From Opisthorchis felineus (Eukaryota; Platyhelminthes; Trematoda; Opisthorchiida; Opisthorchiidae): DNA of 64,000 nucleotides. The stretch covers positions 199,156 through 263,155 of the forward strand of contig SJOL01006426.1 in assembly GCA_004794785.1 (NCBI GenBank). Reading direction: 5' to 3'. Positions 12,196-24,100 of this stretch are shown one piece after another. Position numbers and translations under genes: made by a program. The stretch's first letter is position 1; each line of letters opens with the position of its first letter. The notes under the pieces were generated by a model. That model ran no database searches, had not been told where the DNA came from, and was given only the letters and a program-made list of their open reading frames with translations.

Positions 12196-13984
12196 CTGGT
12201 CACCCTGAAAGTCTCCTAAAGGGGGGCCACATCCTGAATTAAAGCTACATCCATATAGTCCTTTTGGTTTTTCCAGTTTAGGTTTTGTAATCTCATTAAG
12301 GCCAATCTACGCTGGAAAGCCATGAAAATTTTAAGCTCACGTTGACCCTAGTGGGTTGGATCTATCAAGAGTAAAAATTACCATTCTAGCTACCACTGTA
12401 ACTAAAATATATTCAAGACAAAGGTAGGTTGCTCATTGTACGCACCAACCTTTTTTTCACTTCAGCACAAGGTAGGGACCTGAGTGATCGCTTCAAAATA
12501 ATATTGTTGCACGGCTGTTTCAAGCCTTGAAACATCATTTTACCTGTAATTCATATAGCCTACCTAAACTTCTTTCTCTTTTGAAACCACTCCAACAAAA
12601 ACTAGAGACCTTCAACTGCCAGTTGGGGCAACGGACATGCTTGCGTGCACGCAAGCCAATGAAAAATGGGTTTAGTGTCATCACTCTAACAGAAGGGGTG
12701 CGAATATGAAGCGCACACAACTCCTTTATGAAGCAGTTAGTTTAATTACAAACCATTATCTCATACACTATCTGCACAAAGACAGAAACCCAGGAGGAAA
12801 TGAGTGAACACTGCTTCAACCCCACTCATCACTAGTCCTTTGTCAGTATTTCTATCACAACATGGTTTAGTGATTCGACCGCATTTTGAAAAATGCACAC
12901 ATTAAATCCCAAAGAAAAGACCTAAATAAACCCATATGTCCCCGTCTGAATACTCATTTCATGTGTTTCAACAATAAAATGAAAATTTGTCTTTTCTGAG
13001 CAAAGGCAAGTTTCTAATCTGTTTTAAAAGTACTTCAGATGGCAATTTGCCCTTCCTTTTTGCTGTAGATAATAACAACCTGGCACTTCCACCAATTTCC
13101 CCGTGATTGAAAATCTCAAAAACGGCGGAAAACCCAGCCCCCTTCGAAGCAGAGTGCAGACCTCATGTTGGTTGCGTGATAATAAAAAACCACATTTCCA
13201 TTTATTTTGCTACAAAAAGGAAAATTTTTCATGCATCCTCTGGCTTTCGCTGTGGACAAGGTGTAATTAAAATTTGAATGGATTTGAAAATCGGCTTATC
13301 CAATCTTTATACTCTGCGACAATGTGAGCGGAAGTCAAACTTAGAACCAAATACAATTTTTTCCAACAAAACGAAGAATTTCTAGGAAATTTTTCTCGTG
13401 ATCTCATGAGAAATGGGAAGTCCGTGGATTATTCAACTGAAAACCAAATAGGCTAGCTAGTCACATTCTCATTGGCAATAAGGGCACGTCTATCATATAA
13501 ACAAACTTATTATGATAACAAGCGAAAACAGGAGTCAGTTGCGCATTCTTGTATGTATTTGTTATCATTGTCGTTTGAACTATGCACCAACTACCTGAGA
13601 AAACATCAGTCAGTGAGTTTATTACACACAACATTTTCTTTAAGTTCAGTGATATGTGGCCTTGTCCCACTGTTACGGATCGGATGAAATTTGCATAAGG
13701 ATGTGGCAGAGTCGTGTTGTATGCTGTATGAAATCAAAATTATTCGTGCCGAAAGCATAAAAGATTTGACTCTTTGAAGACTGAAAGCTGCAAAGCCCAA
13801 TCCAACGGGGGCCACCACTGTATTCAGCATCTGCCTCTAGTTCCGGCATATGGCGTGCCAAGGAAATCTACACGACTGCACTGCCCTCTATTAAGCGGGA
13901 TCAGTTACTGGCTGCCCATTATCTGAAAAGGATGGAAACCCTGTGCTTTCAAGTGGCAAGAGAATGTAGCGGTGGAAAATTGGT
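12196..13984. other. No recognisable gene; possible 3' flank of the Penelope-like relic
   Basis: No domain was recognised. Because the adjoining Penelope-like relic is on the minus strand, its 3' untranslated region should extend into about 13600-13984. Two overlapping minus frames there (13606-13830 and 13673-13861) stay open for 60-75 codons but match nothing I know. Confidence 0.35.
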
Positions 13985-14900
13985 CACTTTCGATCGATAG
14001 TAGCCGGGACCGTACCAGTCGTGATCGGTTTAGAGGTACTCGGCATATGATAGGGAAGGCTTTCTATTTGTCGATGACGTGACTGGTTTCAGCCAAATGT
14101 GATGCAGTTGCACTTGAACCCGGTTGCCTTCAATTACCACTCGGAGACACAGGATTGTGTTCTCGCATTCTCTCCGACAAATGCCTTGTCATACGACCAA
14201 CGTATGATGCTCGGCACGAGCATACAAATGAGTACACATAAAAGCTGGTGGTAGAACGTGGCAATTTGTCCTTTGAACGGAAACTAATAGTAGGGATGGA
14301 ATTAAAGTTCAAACACAGATTAGCAGCCACGTATGTCGAATCAAGAGAGTTTATAAGCCTTCTGGTAATTAGTTCGGCAACCGAGTCACCTTTGGACGGG
14401 AGCCTCATGTAGACGGGCTTCTTGCCAACAGAACACTGTTTAGGTTTGGGCTTAACGGATTCCATAGTCTTGAGTACGAAGCGCTCAGGATGTCCGTTCT
14501 GCAGGACTGTGTGTCCCAAGAACTTTAGTTCCTCTTGTAAGCAGTCGGAGGTGCATATCTACATTGCTCTCTCGGTCAGGCATCTAACTAGGTTACGCTT
14601 CTGTTGCAACTGAACGAAGCTATCGAACTGAATACACTGACATTTCCACGTTTGCTTTCTGTGGACTTTGCACTCTATGGTCCTTTTAGTCTTCTGTTTA
14701 ATACGGACATCGAGAAAACCTAATTGTCCATTCTGTTCTGGCTCGATAGTAACCTTGATATTCGTATGGACTGAAATCTCTGGTCAATGCTGTCTTTTGT
14801 CGATGGCACGGAGTGGGCAGATCATCAACTAGTTCTCCAAGGGGGATGAAAAGCACAATCTACCACTATTGGCCGAGCACTTTGACGCGTATGTTTGGGA
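13985..14900 (-). pseudogene. Penelope-like retroelement relic: RT thumb and GIY-YIG
   Basis: One minus-strand frame can be followed from about 14820 to 13985 despite stop codons at 14784-14786, 14559-14561, 14130-14132 and 14064-14066. In order it shows 'IKVTIEPEQNGQLGFLDVRI' (end of the RT palm and thumb), 'QFDSFVQLQQKRNLVRCLTERA', a linker with 'MRLPSKGDSVAELITRRL' and 'KDKLPRSTTSF'. A GIY-YIG endonuclease follows at 14157-14240 ('YVYSFVCSCRASYVGRMTRHLSERMREH' in two halves, with the CxC pair), then 'SHLAETSHVIDK' and 'CRVPLNRSRLVRSRLL'. Upstream, near 14840-14870, the RT catalytic YVDD region is recognisable only with a frameshift. In the family the protein reverse-transcribes its RNA and nicks target DNA. 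This copy cannot be functional. Confidence 0.85.
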
Positions 14901-17900
14901 AAGCAATGCAGGAACTATCCCGAGAGCTCGTTGACGCAACAGACTCTCGAGAATTTATCCTACAGAGAGTTACTATAGGATGAAGGTGAACGGCCTACCT
15001 TTGCCCAGCTATGTGATTAGAAATGGGTTACATTTTCTGTCGCTGATTTTTGATTTTCGTATGAAGAACATGCAACATAAGGTAGTCGTTGGGTAACTGT
15101 ACGAGAGAGATCTAAAATGTAGCAGACTATTCGACCGACACAGGGCAACGCCAACAGTGAGAAACTGCTCGTTTGCAGCTAGAATTTCACTGAACAATGC
15201 TAAGTACCAGCATCCACCCGGAATACAAGACCTTTTTCTTTGGCCATTTTACGATAGTGAACAAGGCATACAAGTATTTCCACTGTGAAACTAAAGGTTA
15301 TGCTCTTAAGAAGGGATATCACATGGTCTTAGCTCCTCACTAATCTATCTCACTCTGAATGAAAAGCATAGTGCCAAAACTTCTAGTGGTGCCCATCCGA
15401 CCGTTTGCATCAGATAACTACCCGCACTGTGAGTCACAGTGTTCTAGCTAATAAGAATTCGATCCAGATTCCTGGATTCAGGTGTTCATATGGATAACTT
15501 AATTTACACCTGCTGACGTAGAAATTCAACCAAGTGTCTGGCTCCCCTTGAGAAAAATTCATCTACTGCTCCCATCCTTCTTAGGCCTGACGATCTGCGA
15601 CAAAGTTAACGGTAGTTTTTTCTCTACTGTGCCTCCTCAACAAGACCAGTGTTTAGGATAGAACCACGAATTTACACATTATATACTGCTGCAAGCACAA
15701 ACACTGTAGAGGTAAAGCTACCGTGGCAGTGTGAATTATGTTGCGGCGGGTAAAATTTTATGTTCTCCCTATTTTTGCTGCTAGCTTCACAAAAATATGT
15801 ATGAAAATGTGTTAGTTATGAAGAGCGACCACGAAGTAAACAACAGATTCCGGTCTGAAAAATGACCGAACACAAATTTCGCGTAGCTTTCGCCCTAAAA
15901 ATTCAATTATATTACAGGTCAACAGTTCATAATTACCGAAATGATAACCGATGAGTAGTTCCAGTATGCAGCCTTATTAGTTTTTCGAAACCAACATGGC
16001 TATTTAGTCATGATTTATTCCCTAGCAGCACTGCCAAACGGTTTCTAGTCACTAGAGATTAGTAGCGTAGCTTTGGGAATAAGTCCATATGATAACTCAA
16101 CCAGGGCCAAATGTTAGGTGAGCTGCAAGGTATGAGAGTGCATAAACTAAATTATATTTGACGTTGTCGTGTGTACCCTGTCTATGCAACCCCGGGCTCG
16201 TTGTATCAACCAACTAGGTTAGGTATGTATTGAGTTTAAAGCTGCCATGTCACTCCGACTAAACTGTCAGTTTAACAAAACACGTCTCAGAACTTTGGCT
16301 TCATTATTTGAGTCAGACTACTAATCGATCCAGCGATGGCCTACAAGCTGATACTCAAAAACCCGCCTCATCAATCACCAAGAGCATTTTATCCTCAGCC
16401 TTTGTCCTCTTGCTGTATTATGCAAAACGATACTAAGCAAAAAACCGGACTGGCATCGGTAAGCAGAGCAGCAGCATCAGTCAACTGGCACCACTCGTTT
16501 AACACAACAGCCAACTGGTAACTCTGGCCATTGGTAAATTCCAGTTTTAGGATGAACCTACCACTTTGGGAAACGACGGTCTGCTTTATGATTAGGGAAA
16601 CATGTTTTCTTAAAGGAATTAATAATGGCGAAAAGCTAGTGTGACGGAAATACTTCTGTCAAGGATATGATCTTCTAGAGAGTTAAGTGATAAGGAACTG
16701 CCTGCCATTATTTTACACTGGGCCCCACTATCACTAACAGAACGGTGTGCTGTTATTTTGAAATAATTGCGTCATGTGTTCGGGCACCCGCGGGATTTGT
16801 TGAGTCTACAACACTCTTTCTCGGCAGTCCTCCTCCTGTCCTAGTACGCTTATTTTCGTTGTTCCATTCAAGAATTGAAGAATTATTGAAATCAAATTTC
16901 TTTCTTATTGCAGTAGAACAGCAGTAATAGTTGAATGCTACTGAAGACGCGACTATCTACAGCTGGTCAGAAATAATTCGATGAGATTCGGACGTCAGCT
17001 GTGCCACCTGACTGCTTTTTTTGAAGTGCGGCTAACAACCAAGAAAGTTACCAGGTGGTTATCCGAGCCGGCGGACAAACCAGTGATAAGTCGCCCGTTG
17101 TCGTATTTGTACCAGAAGGCCAATCGCCTCACCGAGCACTGAAAGCGTCCCCTTAGCTTTCTTTGACTGATCACTGAGTAATCAGCATCGTCATCTTTCT
17201 CCTCCAGTGTGTTAGGGCCTTAAGGAAATATTAGTACGTTGAGAAAACTAATAAGAATGCATATATTAGAAAAAGGAACAAAAGTGGGCCCTCGCAATAG
17301 TAAACCAGGGAGCTGTGGTCTGCTGCATAGTTGCTTCTGTTGATGAAGGGCTACATAGTAAAATGCGGATGACCACAGAAGTATAACATGAGAAACTTTA
17401 TTGGCGTAATCTCACAAGCTGTCTTTTCTCAAGCGATCACATCTATCAGGTTTATATATCACACAGACCCCATGACCCATTATGTCGACGGTATTGCACA
17501 CCATACCACCCGTCGTCTACTTTCTGCGTACAGTTAGAAAATGCTACATTTATCACGTACCAAGTGTGCTGGCGCTAGCCGTACAATGACAGCCCAATTT
17601 TATGCTGTCAGGATTAGTTTCTGAATGCTCATCACAGGTATCAAGGAGTAACAGGATTCTCCTGTTATTCGCGTCCATTCTGTAGTTCAATTCTTCGTGC
17701 TGAACACTGACATTATTGCCGCGTTTCACAATTTTCCTGGGATACAGTCAATACCAAGTTTGAGATACTAATTATTCATGGAATGACCCGCATTCTTGGT
17801 TTATTAGATGACTGAAACCTGTTCTCAGCAGTAACGTGGTAACATGGTCAGTTGTTCATTCCCGCGAAACAAATACATTCCTGTAAACTTCCTAGATCCA

Positions 17901-20689
17901 TCAGTCCTTCCTGATGTGAACACGGAGGTGCAAAATGCAGTTCTCTGTTTTCAGGCTTCACAGCTCTTATTCACTTGCAGAAATATTTTTTGTCTTTCCG
18001 ATCAATGTCTCTCAAAGACGAGTGGGTTCATTCCCTCCAAGCAGCAAATGACGGATAATCGAGGTACTGCTTCGCACCATAAGTACTCTCAAGTATTGAC
18101 GGGTCACTTGTCTTTTTCAAATAGCGTACCGAATAAAGATGAGATAGACATCTCAAATTTCGTTTCGCAAACATTATTGCCCGCACAATCTCCAGCAGAT
18201 GTGAGAGTGGTATTTATCCAACCTATTAGTAGTTTCTTTGTTGCTTGACTCAAGGAATGATCAAGGGCAAGCCCTTATAACTCAGAATGTCAGCGATCAT
18301 TTTAGGCCCCAATAAACAAGCAGCTGAACCTTCACTTGCGAAAGTAATGTCAACACAAGCCCGAGCATTAAAACTTCACCCGTTGTTGTTGTGCAATAAA
18401 CACACCACATCAAGAGGCCCTGGTATGACCACCCAATAAAATCGGCCTGAAACAGTGTAAAGCATTCTGAAGAGCAGCACGACTCCCTAGTTTGTTGTGT
18501 AAGCAACCTGAACTCATTCATCCACGTGTCTACCAGCCGGAATGAGTGGTGCAAGGATAGTAGGTAATCAGTTTCCCAACACTTGACGAAAAACTTCTCA
18601 TTTAAGATGGATTCTCCTGCCCTGTGAGATTTTGTTCGGATAGGTCAGGCATTTCTGATTCCGATAGGAAGTTTCGTCGTAAGCTAATGAGGAAATCAGT
18701 AAGTGTTTCCTAATGCAGGTCATTTCCCATCAGGAGATGTTACCGTGTGCTATTCAACAGCCAGTAACGATAAATTGCTATGGGATGAATTAAAAATTAG
18801 ATAGAGAACGAACCGGCATGGATGCCTTCGGACCGTTAGGTCACAACAGGTGATGGATACTTGTTTCCCTGTTGCACCCGTGGGGCGACAATACACAGTC
18901 ATGTTTCCCTCATAAAAAGTGTACGAATTGACCATCTGTTGAGATGTTAACCCAGAGCCAATTAGGTGAATCAAACTCGCCGTCCAGTAAGCGTTTATTT
19001 TACAACCATATCACTGTGCTTAATGCCATTCTGAGACACCTGTAATAGATGCATGCGTAAGTGAATATCGGACACACATTTGTCTTTAAATACGTAGTCT
19101 TGTTGTAGATGTACACTAGTCCTATCACAACAGGAGAAGCGTTCCAGAAGATTCTTTGCCTGATGGTTATGGCTGTTTGGACACCCATCGTTATCCATGA
19201 ACTGGTATTCTTCCGGAGGTCTTTCTGTGTGAACTTTGGTCTCATTTGTTGATGCATTCGAGCCCTTTTTACAGATTAACTGTGGTCTACTCATTTGTGG
19301 CCAGAGAGGTACGGATGTGTATGCACAACCGTCCAGGATAACTGGTCGTGTATCACTGTTTAACCAAAGCAGATAAACGATTCTAACATTGATTGTTGCA
19401 GGTTAATCAAGGAAGTACGCACTCGGAAGGTTGCCTTGGTCTCATGATCCTGAGGATAGCAGCATGGTGAAGAGAAAGAGTAAAATCATCATTACTTATG
19501 GGTAGCGGTCAGTTGTTTTGCAACTTTTTCTACATAATCACTGTCCAAACCGTCCACCTGATCTTGGGCGCAAGTGTCCTGCAAATGAAGTGTTGCTTCA
19601 ACCCATTCTCTAAAAATTTTAAACAGCAGCTTCCGTTGTTATTCTTCAATTGATAAGTGTGATGCTGATAAACATTTTTATGAGAAGGATGGAGCCACTT
19701 TCCAAATATTACTCATATGCAAGGTATTCAACTTCCACTTTTTCGCTTCTGAAATGGAAACGAGCCTATTGATGGAAGCCTTTCAGTTTAAACGTTGAAT
19801 AGGGTTCGTTCCAGGTGATTTAAGATTCTAATGATATAAATTAAACGAGCAGGAGGATGAATTTAGTTCATGAGTTCATCATGGTTCGACAGTATACATT
19901 CGGATGGAGCTTCCCAGCAGAATTAAGGTTTTTCAGCCCTTAACAGAGCGAATCAGTGCACTCCAATGGAACCAAACCATCTTACTGTTTCTGTCGTGGA
20001 AAAATGAAGTTGTTTATATTTCCCTACACCTCAGTCTATCGAGCATGTTTTTGGTGTTGTTTAATTGTAGCTTCTGGTTTTGAATTACTAAATGTTTAAA
20101 CTGATCTGCACCTTTGCTTGCGGGGAATAAAAACAACAGACCACATAAAAGGTAAACGTTCAAGCCAAATAGAGAAATTCATCACAGTTGTCAGCAGCTT
20201 ATCGCTGTTAATCGATGCAAATCATGAGAGATCTCCTTATGATAATGTGTGACAGTGAAGTTTGTTGTTTGTAGACCACAGTGAACGACACAGTTGTTTC
20301 GTAATTCGGTACTGTTTGGCGTTTTGCACTGACTGTTAATGTAGTCTCATATAAAGTTTGCAGATTATCTTTCGGATTTGCTGATATTACGGGTTGATAA
20401 AACTAAATCTGGAAATTGGGTGAGCTCAAAAGTTTCCATCTTATTTACATACTTTAAATAAAGTGTTATTGCTATGACAGGTTCTAATAAACGGGATTCT
20501 GTCCATATCAGGACAATGCCTTATGGAGTGTCTAGACTGTTAGGCTTTAATCGTTTGCAGTGTTTCCTAAATGTACCAGAACTGTTACCAAGACACTAGT
20601 CCAACTTCGATGAGCTTTGCCTGACTGTGCTTCCATGAACATAAAAAACCTTAGAGAATTCCACTCATTTGCATAACGATTTGGTTTTG
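14901..20689. other. No recognisable gene
   Basis: Sequence just above 14900 may hold more of the Penelope-like RT, but frames are too broken to follow. The plus frame 17844-18248 (134 codons) is hydrophilic and serine-rich, without a known domain; it could be an exon or chance. No RNA gene, clear repeat or promoter was seen in the rest. Confidence 0.35.
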
Positions 20690-20999
20690 ATGAGACACTC
20701 ACCGGGAACCCAGCTGAATGTCTCTTTCATGAGTTTCTCAAGCAACTGAATGTGACGCACCATGCTGCCTCACGTTTCAGTTGGTACGATATTCGAGATA
20801 GCGCAATACATTGTATAGACGTAATACATTACTCATAAGGTTGCTGAAAACCCTTCGGCAGCCTATGACCGGTATCGCCCTTCTTGGGGCTCATCTGGTG
20901 GGCGCAGTACTCGATTTTCCGTCAACCGTATTTTCTACTTGAACCCAAATACCACGAAGTTAGCAAAATCCATTCATTTGCATACCAATTTGGTTTTGA
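20690..20999 (-). repeat. Hammerhead retrozyme-like repeat, copy 3, minus unit
   Basis: The most complete minus-oriented unit. On the plus strand it reads tail module (ttgcataacgatttggttttg, with gggaacccagctgaat), middle module (gctgcctcacgtttcagttgg, about 20763), flank (attactcataaggttgctg), ribozyme (20856-20908), then 'tacttgaacccaaat' and the tail module of a neighbouring unit (tttgcataccaatttgg, 20977-20993). Tail-like sequence on both sides of the ribozyme shows a unit of roughly 300 bases cut out of a tandem or circular arrangement. Confidence 0.75.
20856..20908 (-). ncRNA. Hammerhead ribozyme, mutated (copy 3, minus arm)
   Basis: On the minus strand the core reads CAGATGA for CTGATGA (complement of 20891-20897) and GATA for GAAA (complement of 20873-20876). 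Helix II GCCCC/GGGC and the ACCGGTC junction remain. Two core positions are changed, so cleavage is not expected. Confidence 0.75.
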
Positions 21000-21125
21000 A
21001 GTAGAACTTAAGGTTGACGGAAACTCGGGGACTGCGCCTACCTGATGAGCCCCAAGAAGGGCGATACCGGTCGTGGGCTGACGGAGAGTTTTCAGCAACT
21101 TTATGAGTAGTGTATTACGTCTGTA
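21000..21125 (+). repeat. Hammerhead repeat, copy 3, inverted plus piece
   Basis: Partial unit in plus orientation: 'gaagtagaacttaaggttgacgg', ribozyme region, flank 'ttttcagcaactttatgagtag' and the end 'gtattacgtc'. It stops where the minus unit's flank begins, so the middle and tail modules are absent on this side. Confidence 0.75.
21033..21085 (+). ncRNA. Hammerhead ribozyme, one core change (copy 3, plus arm)
   Basis: CTGATGA at 21042-21048 is intact. Helix II is GCCCC (21049-21053) with GGGC (21059-21062), then GATA at 21063-21066 for GAAA, then CCGGTC at 21067-21072. Helix I pairs GCCTAC (21036-21041) with GTGGGC (21073-21078). The single core change (third base of GAAA) would normally abolish or strongly lower cleavage. 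Confidence 0.8.
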
Positions 21126-21138
21126 CTAAACGTTTCTC

Positions 21139-21163
21139 AGAGAGAGGGAGAGAGAGAGAAGAG
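21139..21163. repeat. AG-rich microsatellite
   Basis: Imperfect (AG)n run with one GGG interruption, immediately after the foldback. Confidence 0.9.
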
Positions 21164-24100
21164 TTTTGCTGCATTGGAAAGGAGGTGTACACGTGAGATC
21201 GTCCAGCTGTTTACCAATATCATCAGGCTAAAGTGACCCGAGGAATATGCTAAGGCTCTAAGATGAAACAGGCACTTCATGCAAACAACGGTTTGACAAG
21301 ATTACTATGGCTTATACAATTTCGTGACATCTCGTTCATCTGTCGACTGGCATTAAAATAAACATGGAATAGAAAAGGATGACGCGCACAGGATACATAC
21401 CAAAAAAAACCATGGAACTGGATTAGACAGTCAACCAACGGCCCCCATATGTCAAATCCCAAAAGGTCATGTGTTTCACACTGGACACTAAGAACGATCA
21501 AGATTTTATTGACCGAAAAGCCACTTTGACCAGCTTGTGCCCTCTGGACGGACTCTGTTTGGGGTACTTTGACTCCACATCAGCAGCTCTTATGATACTG
21601 ACTGACAACGTTGCACTACTTTCGTGGTCACTTACTAACCTTGCGTTGGTACTCCTGCACGCTGGTCCTCAAGATTCATGTTTTCTTCTTTCTATTGTCA
21701 GCCGATGTCTTGGATACTTTGCCGAATGTCATTTTCAACTTTCTGGAGGAGGGCTTTTGGGTGATCTTTGAGGATATAGTCGCCCACGTCGTTTTGGATG
21801 CCCAGTCAAGTGTCCGACACTGACAAACAACTTCGTCTACAGAAAATTCGATTTCCTTTGTGCCTGCTTGCTCCTATCGATCGAATGAATTTCGATTTGT
21901 TATGATTTGTGTAAGTCTAGACACACAAGGCTTTCTGTATCCTGCCGGATAGTCGGTTGCAACAATAGTTGTTAAATTTTTCTCAAGGCGTTCAGGCCGC
22001 AGTGTAGGAAGATCATTTCACCTCCCTATCAGGCGCGAGAGGTGAAAATGTATGTAGCTTGATAGACCACCGCTTCCAGAGCGGATTACAGCGCATACTT
22101 CCAGCTGCTCACCTCATGTCTAACCAAACCGACCTGAGCATTGCTCTACTTGTTAAAGTTAGCCTAGCCATCCCTACCACTTCATACTATGCATGTCTGT
22201 GCAGTGATACGTGTCCGAGCATCTTCATAGATAGGGTACCTGAATATCAACCCAACTGACTATTCCGATCAGTCGGTAAAATCCAGAAATTCTTCTTTAC
22301 CAAGCACATTCTGAAAGCAGCATATTTCAGCGGCACACCGGACTATTTTCGGGTTGTATGCATTCATACTAGCAGCTCTACTGATTCGAACAGGATATCG
22401 TAATAACCTCCACTCATCTGCTTTCTCAGCCCGTGTACTTTTGTTTCCCATATGTTTTGCCTGTCCGTACGCGCCATTCACCTTGCCGCAAACACCGCGC
22501 CCGTCCAACACTGCTATGCTAGCATGCGTGTATGTGAGTAACCGACCCGATTACCCGTACGTCCCGTCTGTTGGCCTGTTCTGGCTCCTATGGTGATTTC
22601 CGTGTGATTCCACCGCCAATCGGAATCACGAGACTGGCCTCGGAAGTGACGACAGCGACCCACACTACCGCGTTAGTCGTTTTCTAGTTTGCGGACCTTG
22701 ACGCTGCGCGGTGCCGGTCGGTGACAGACTTACCTACTTGTTGACGCCACGAACAGGTGTTTTGTGTTTGTTCACATTTGTGTAAACAGTACCGTAGGCT
22801 TTCGAATCCAATCCTTCCTTTTGATATTCGGGATCGTCAAACCTTCGCGTGACCCAAAGTTCCGTGCCATGGAACTCAACACCCTCTCAAACCAAATTTG
22901 TACATTTAGAACATTGCCTATGACGCTTCCATGGTGAGAACGGAGGAATAAGAACCAAATATATCGGAAACCCGGTGTCAGTCATCAGGTAGTGAAACAA
23001 ACCAAACATCTTTTCATCCACTCAGTCTCCTACCTCATCCGAGGTTGTGAAATGAACATTCCCCATCAGTTCTCATCTTATCGCACCACGTCCTTAATTT
23101 CAGTTTTTCATGCCTGTCCAATCCATTTTCGTGTTGGTTGGCTGCTATCCTGTACTTTCTTTATTGGTCTATTTCACGTTACCTGTGATAGTAGTCAACA
23201 GTTGACAGTTGAACGAGATGTCTCGAAATTACATGAGGTGTACTAATTCAGTTAAGCCCTTATCCGTCTTCTGCGTTGGCTTCAAGCTAATTAACGGACA
23301 GCGCTGCTTTGCATTTCTAAAAAAGTGAAACCCATATCTCAAGATGAATAATATCTCTGAAAGCATGAAAGCATGGAAGATTTAGCTGAGTAATCGTGTG
23401 GAATCTGTTGGAAGCCTGAACGCAAAAAGCCAGAATGCAAATTTTGGAGTGCCAGTCCACCACGTTACTATTCAATCTGTCAGTAATATGTGAGGCTGAA
23501 CAAAATGTTTCAACATGGCCTCGGTAAACGTAATTTGGAAACAAGGTCGATTATGTGCCTCAAGAAGGGACTGGTTTATTTCAAATTTCACGGACTGGGT
23601 TGATCTAGTGAATTCAAAGCAGAGCAAGACCACAGCGGAGTGAATGTAAATTTTGGTAGATTTTCACCTAGCACCAAATGAAACGAACGGAACGACCCTG
23701 TGCTGAACGGGTTTGCCGTATAATCTCTAGGCTAGGAAAATCAACGTGATGCTTGACAAGGGGGAGTGGTTAGTGCGCGGCGCTCCTTAGTCAAAGTATG
23801 ACAATATGACCCAACGTGAAATACCTACACATGAAGGAAGATGTTGAATCACTGGGTATCGTCAGAGAAGAATTTTGAGGCAGTCTCTGCAGCGGACGTT
23901 CGTTTGGACATCCACAAGAGAACAAGTTTTTATGAGTTGAACCAGAACTTATTTATCCTCTTTCCCGTATTCATTGTACTCACCCTGTTATTCATACCTC
24001 GTGATATTTTGCTGGATTCAGGTGTTACACAAACACAATAAGTTGACCAAAAACGTGATTCCTAAATACCTGTCCCTGTTTGCCTGCCTGTTGGCTATCA

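Larger units (their letters stand above)
20817..21122. repeat. Long foldback of two hammerhead-repeat pieces
   Basis: Positions about 20817-20941 and 21000-21122 are inverted copies of each other, with arms of roughly 122 bases around a spacer of about 58 bases. Each arm holds a full ribozyme region from 'gtaatacattactcataa' through the core to 'tctacttg'. Both arms share the unusual GATA variant, so they probably come from one mutated source rather than independent insertions. Confidence 0.85.

Noticed and set aside
17844..18248. 134-codon serine-rich frame as a possible exon
   Set aside because: No family pattern and no convincing splice signals; kept only as a remark in the stretch note.
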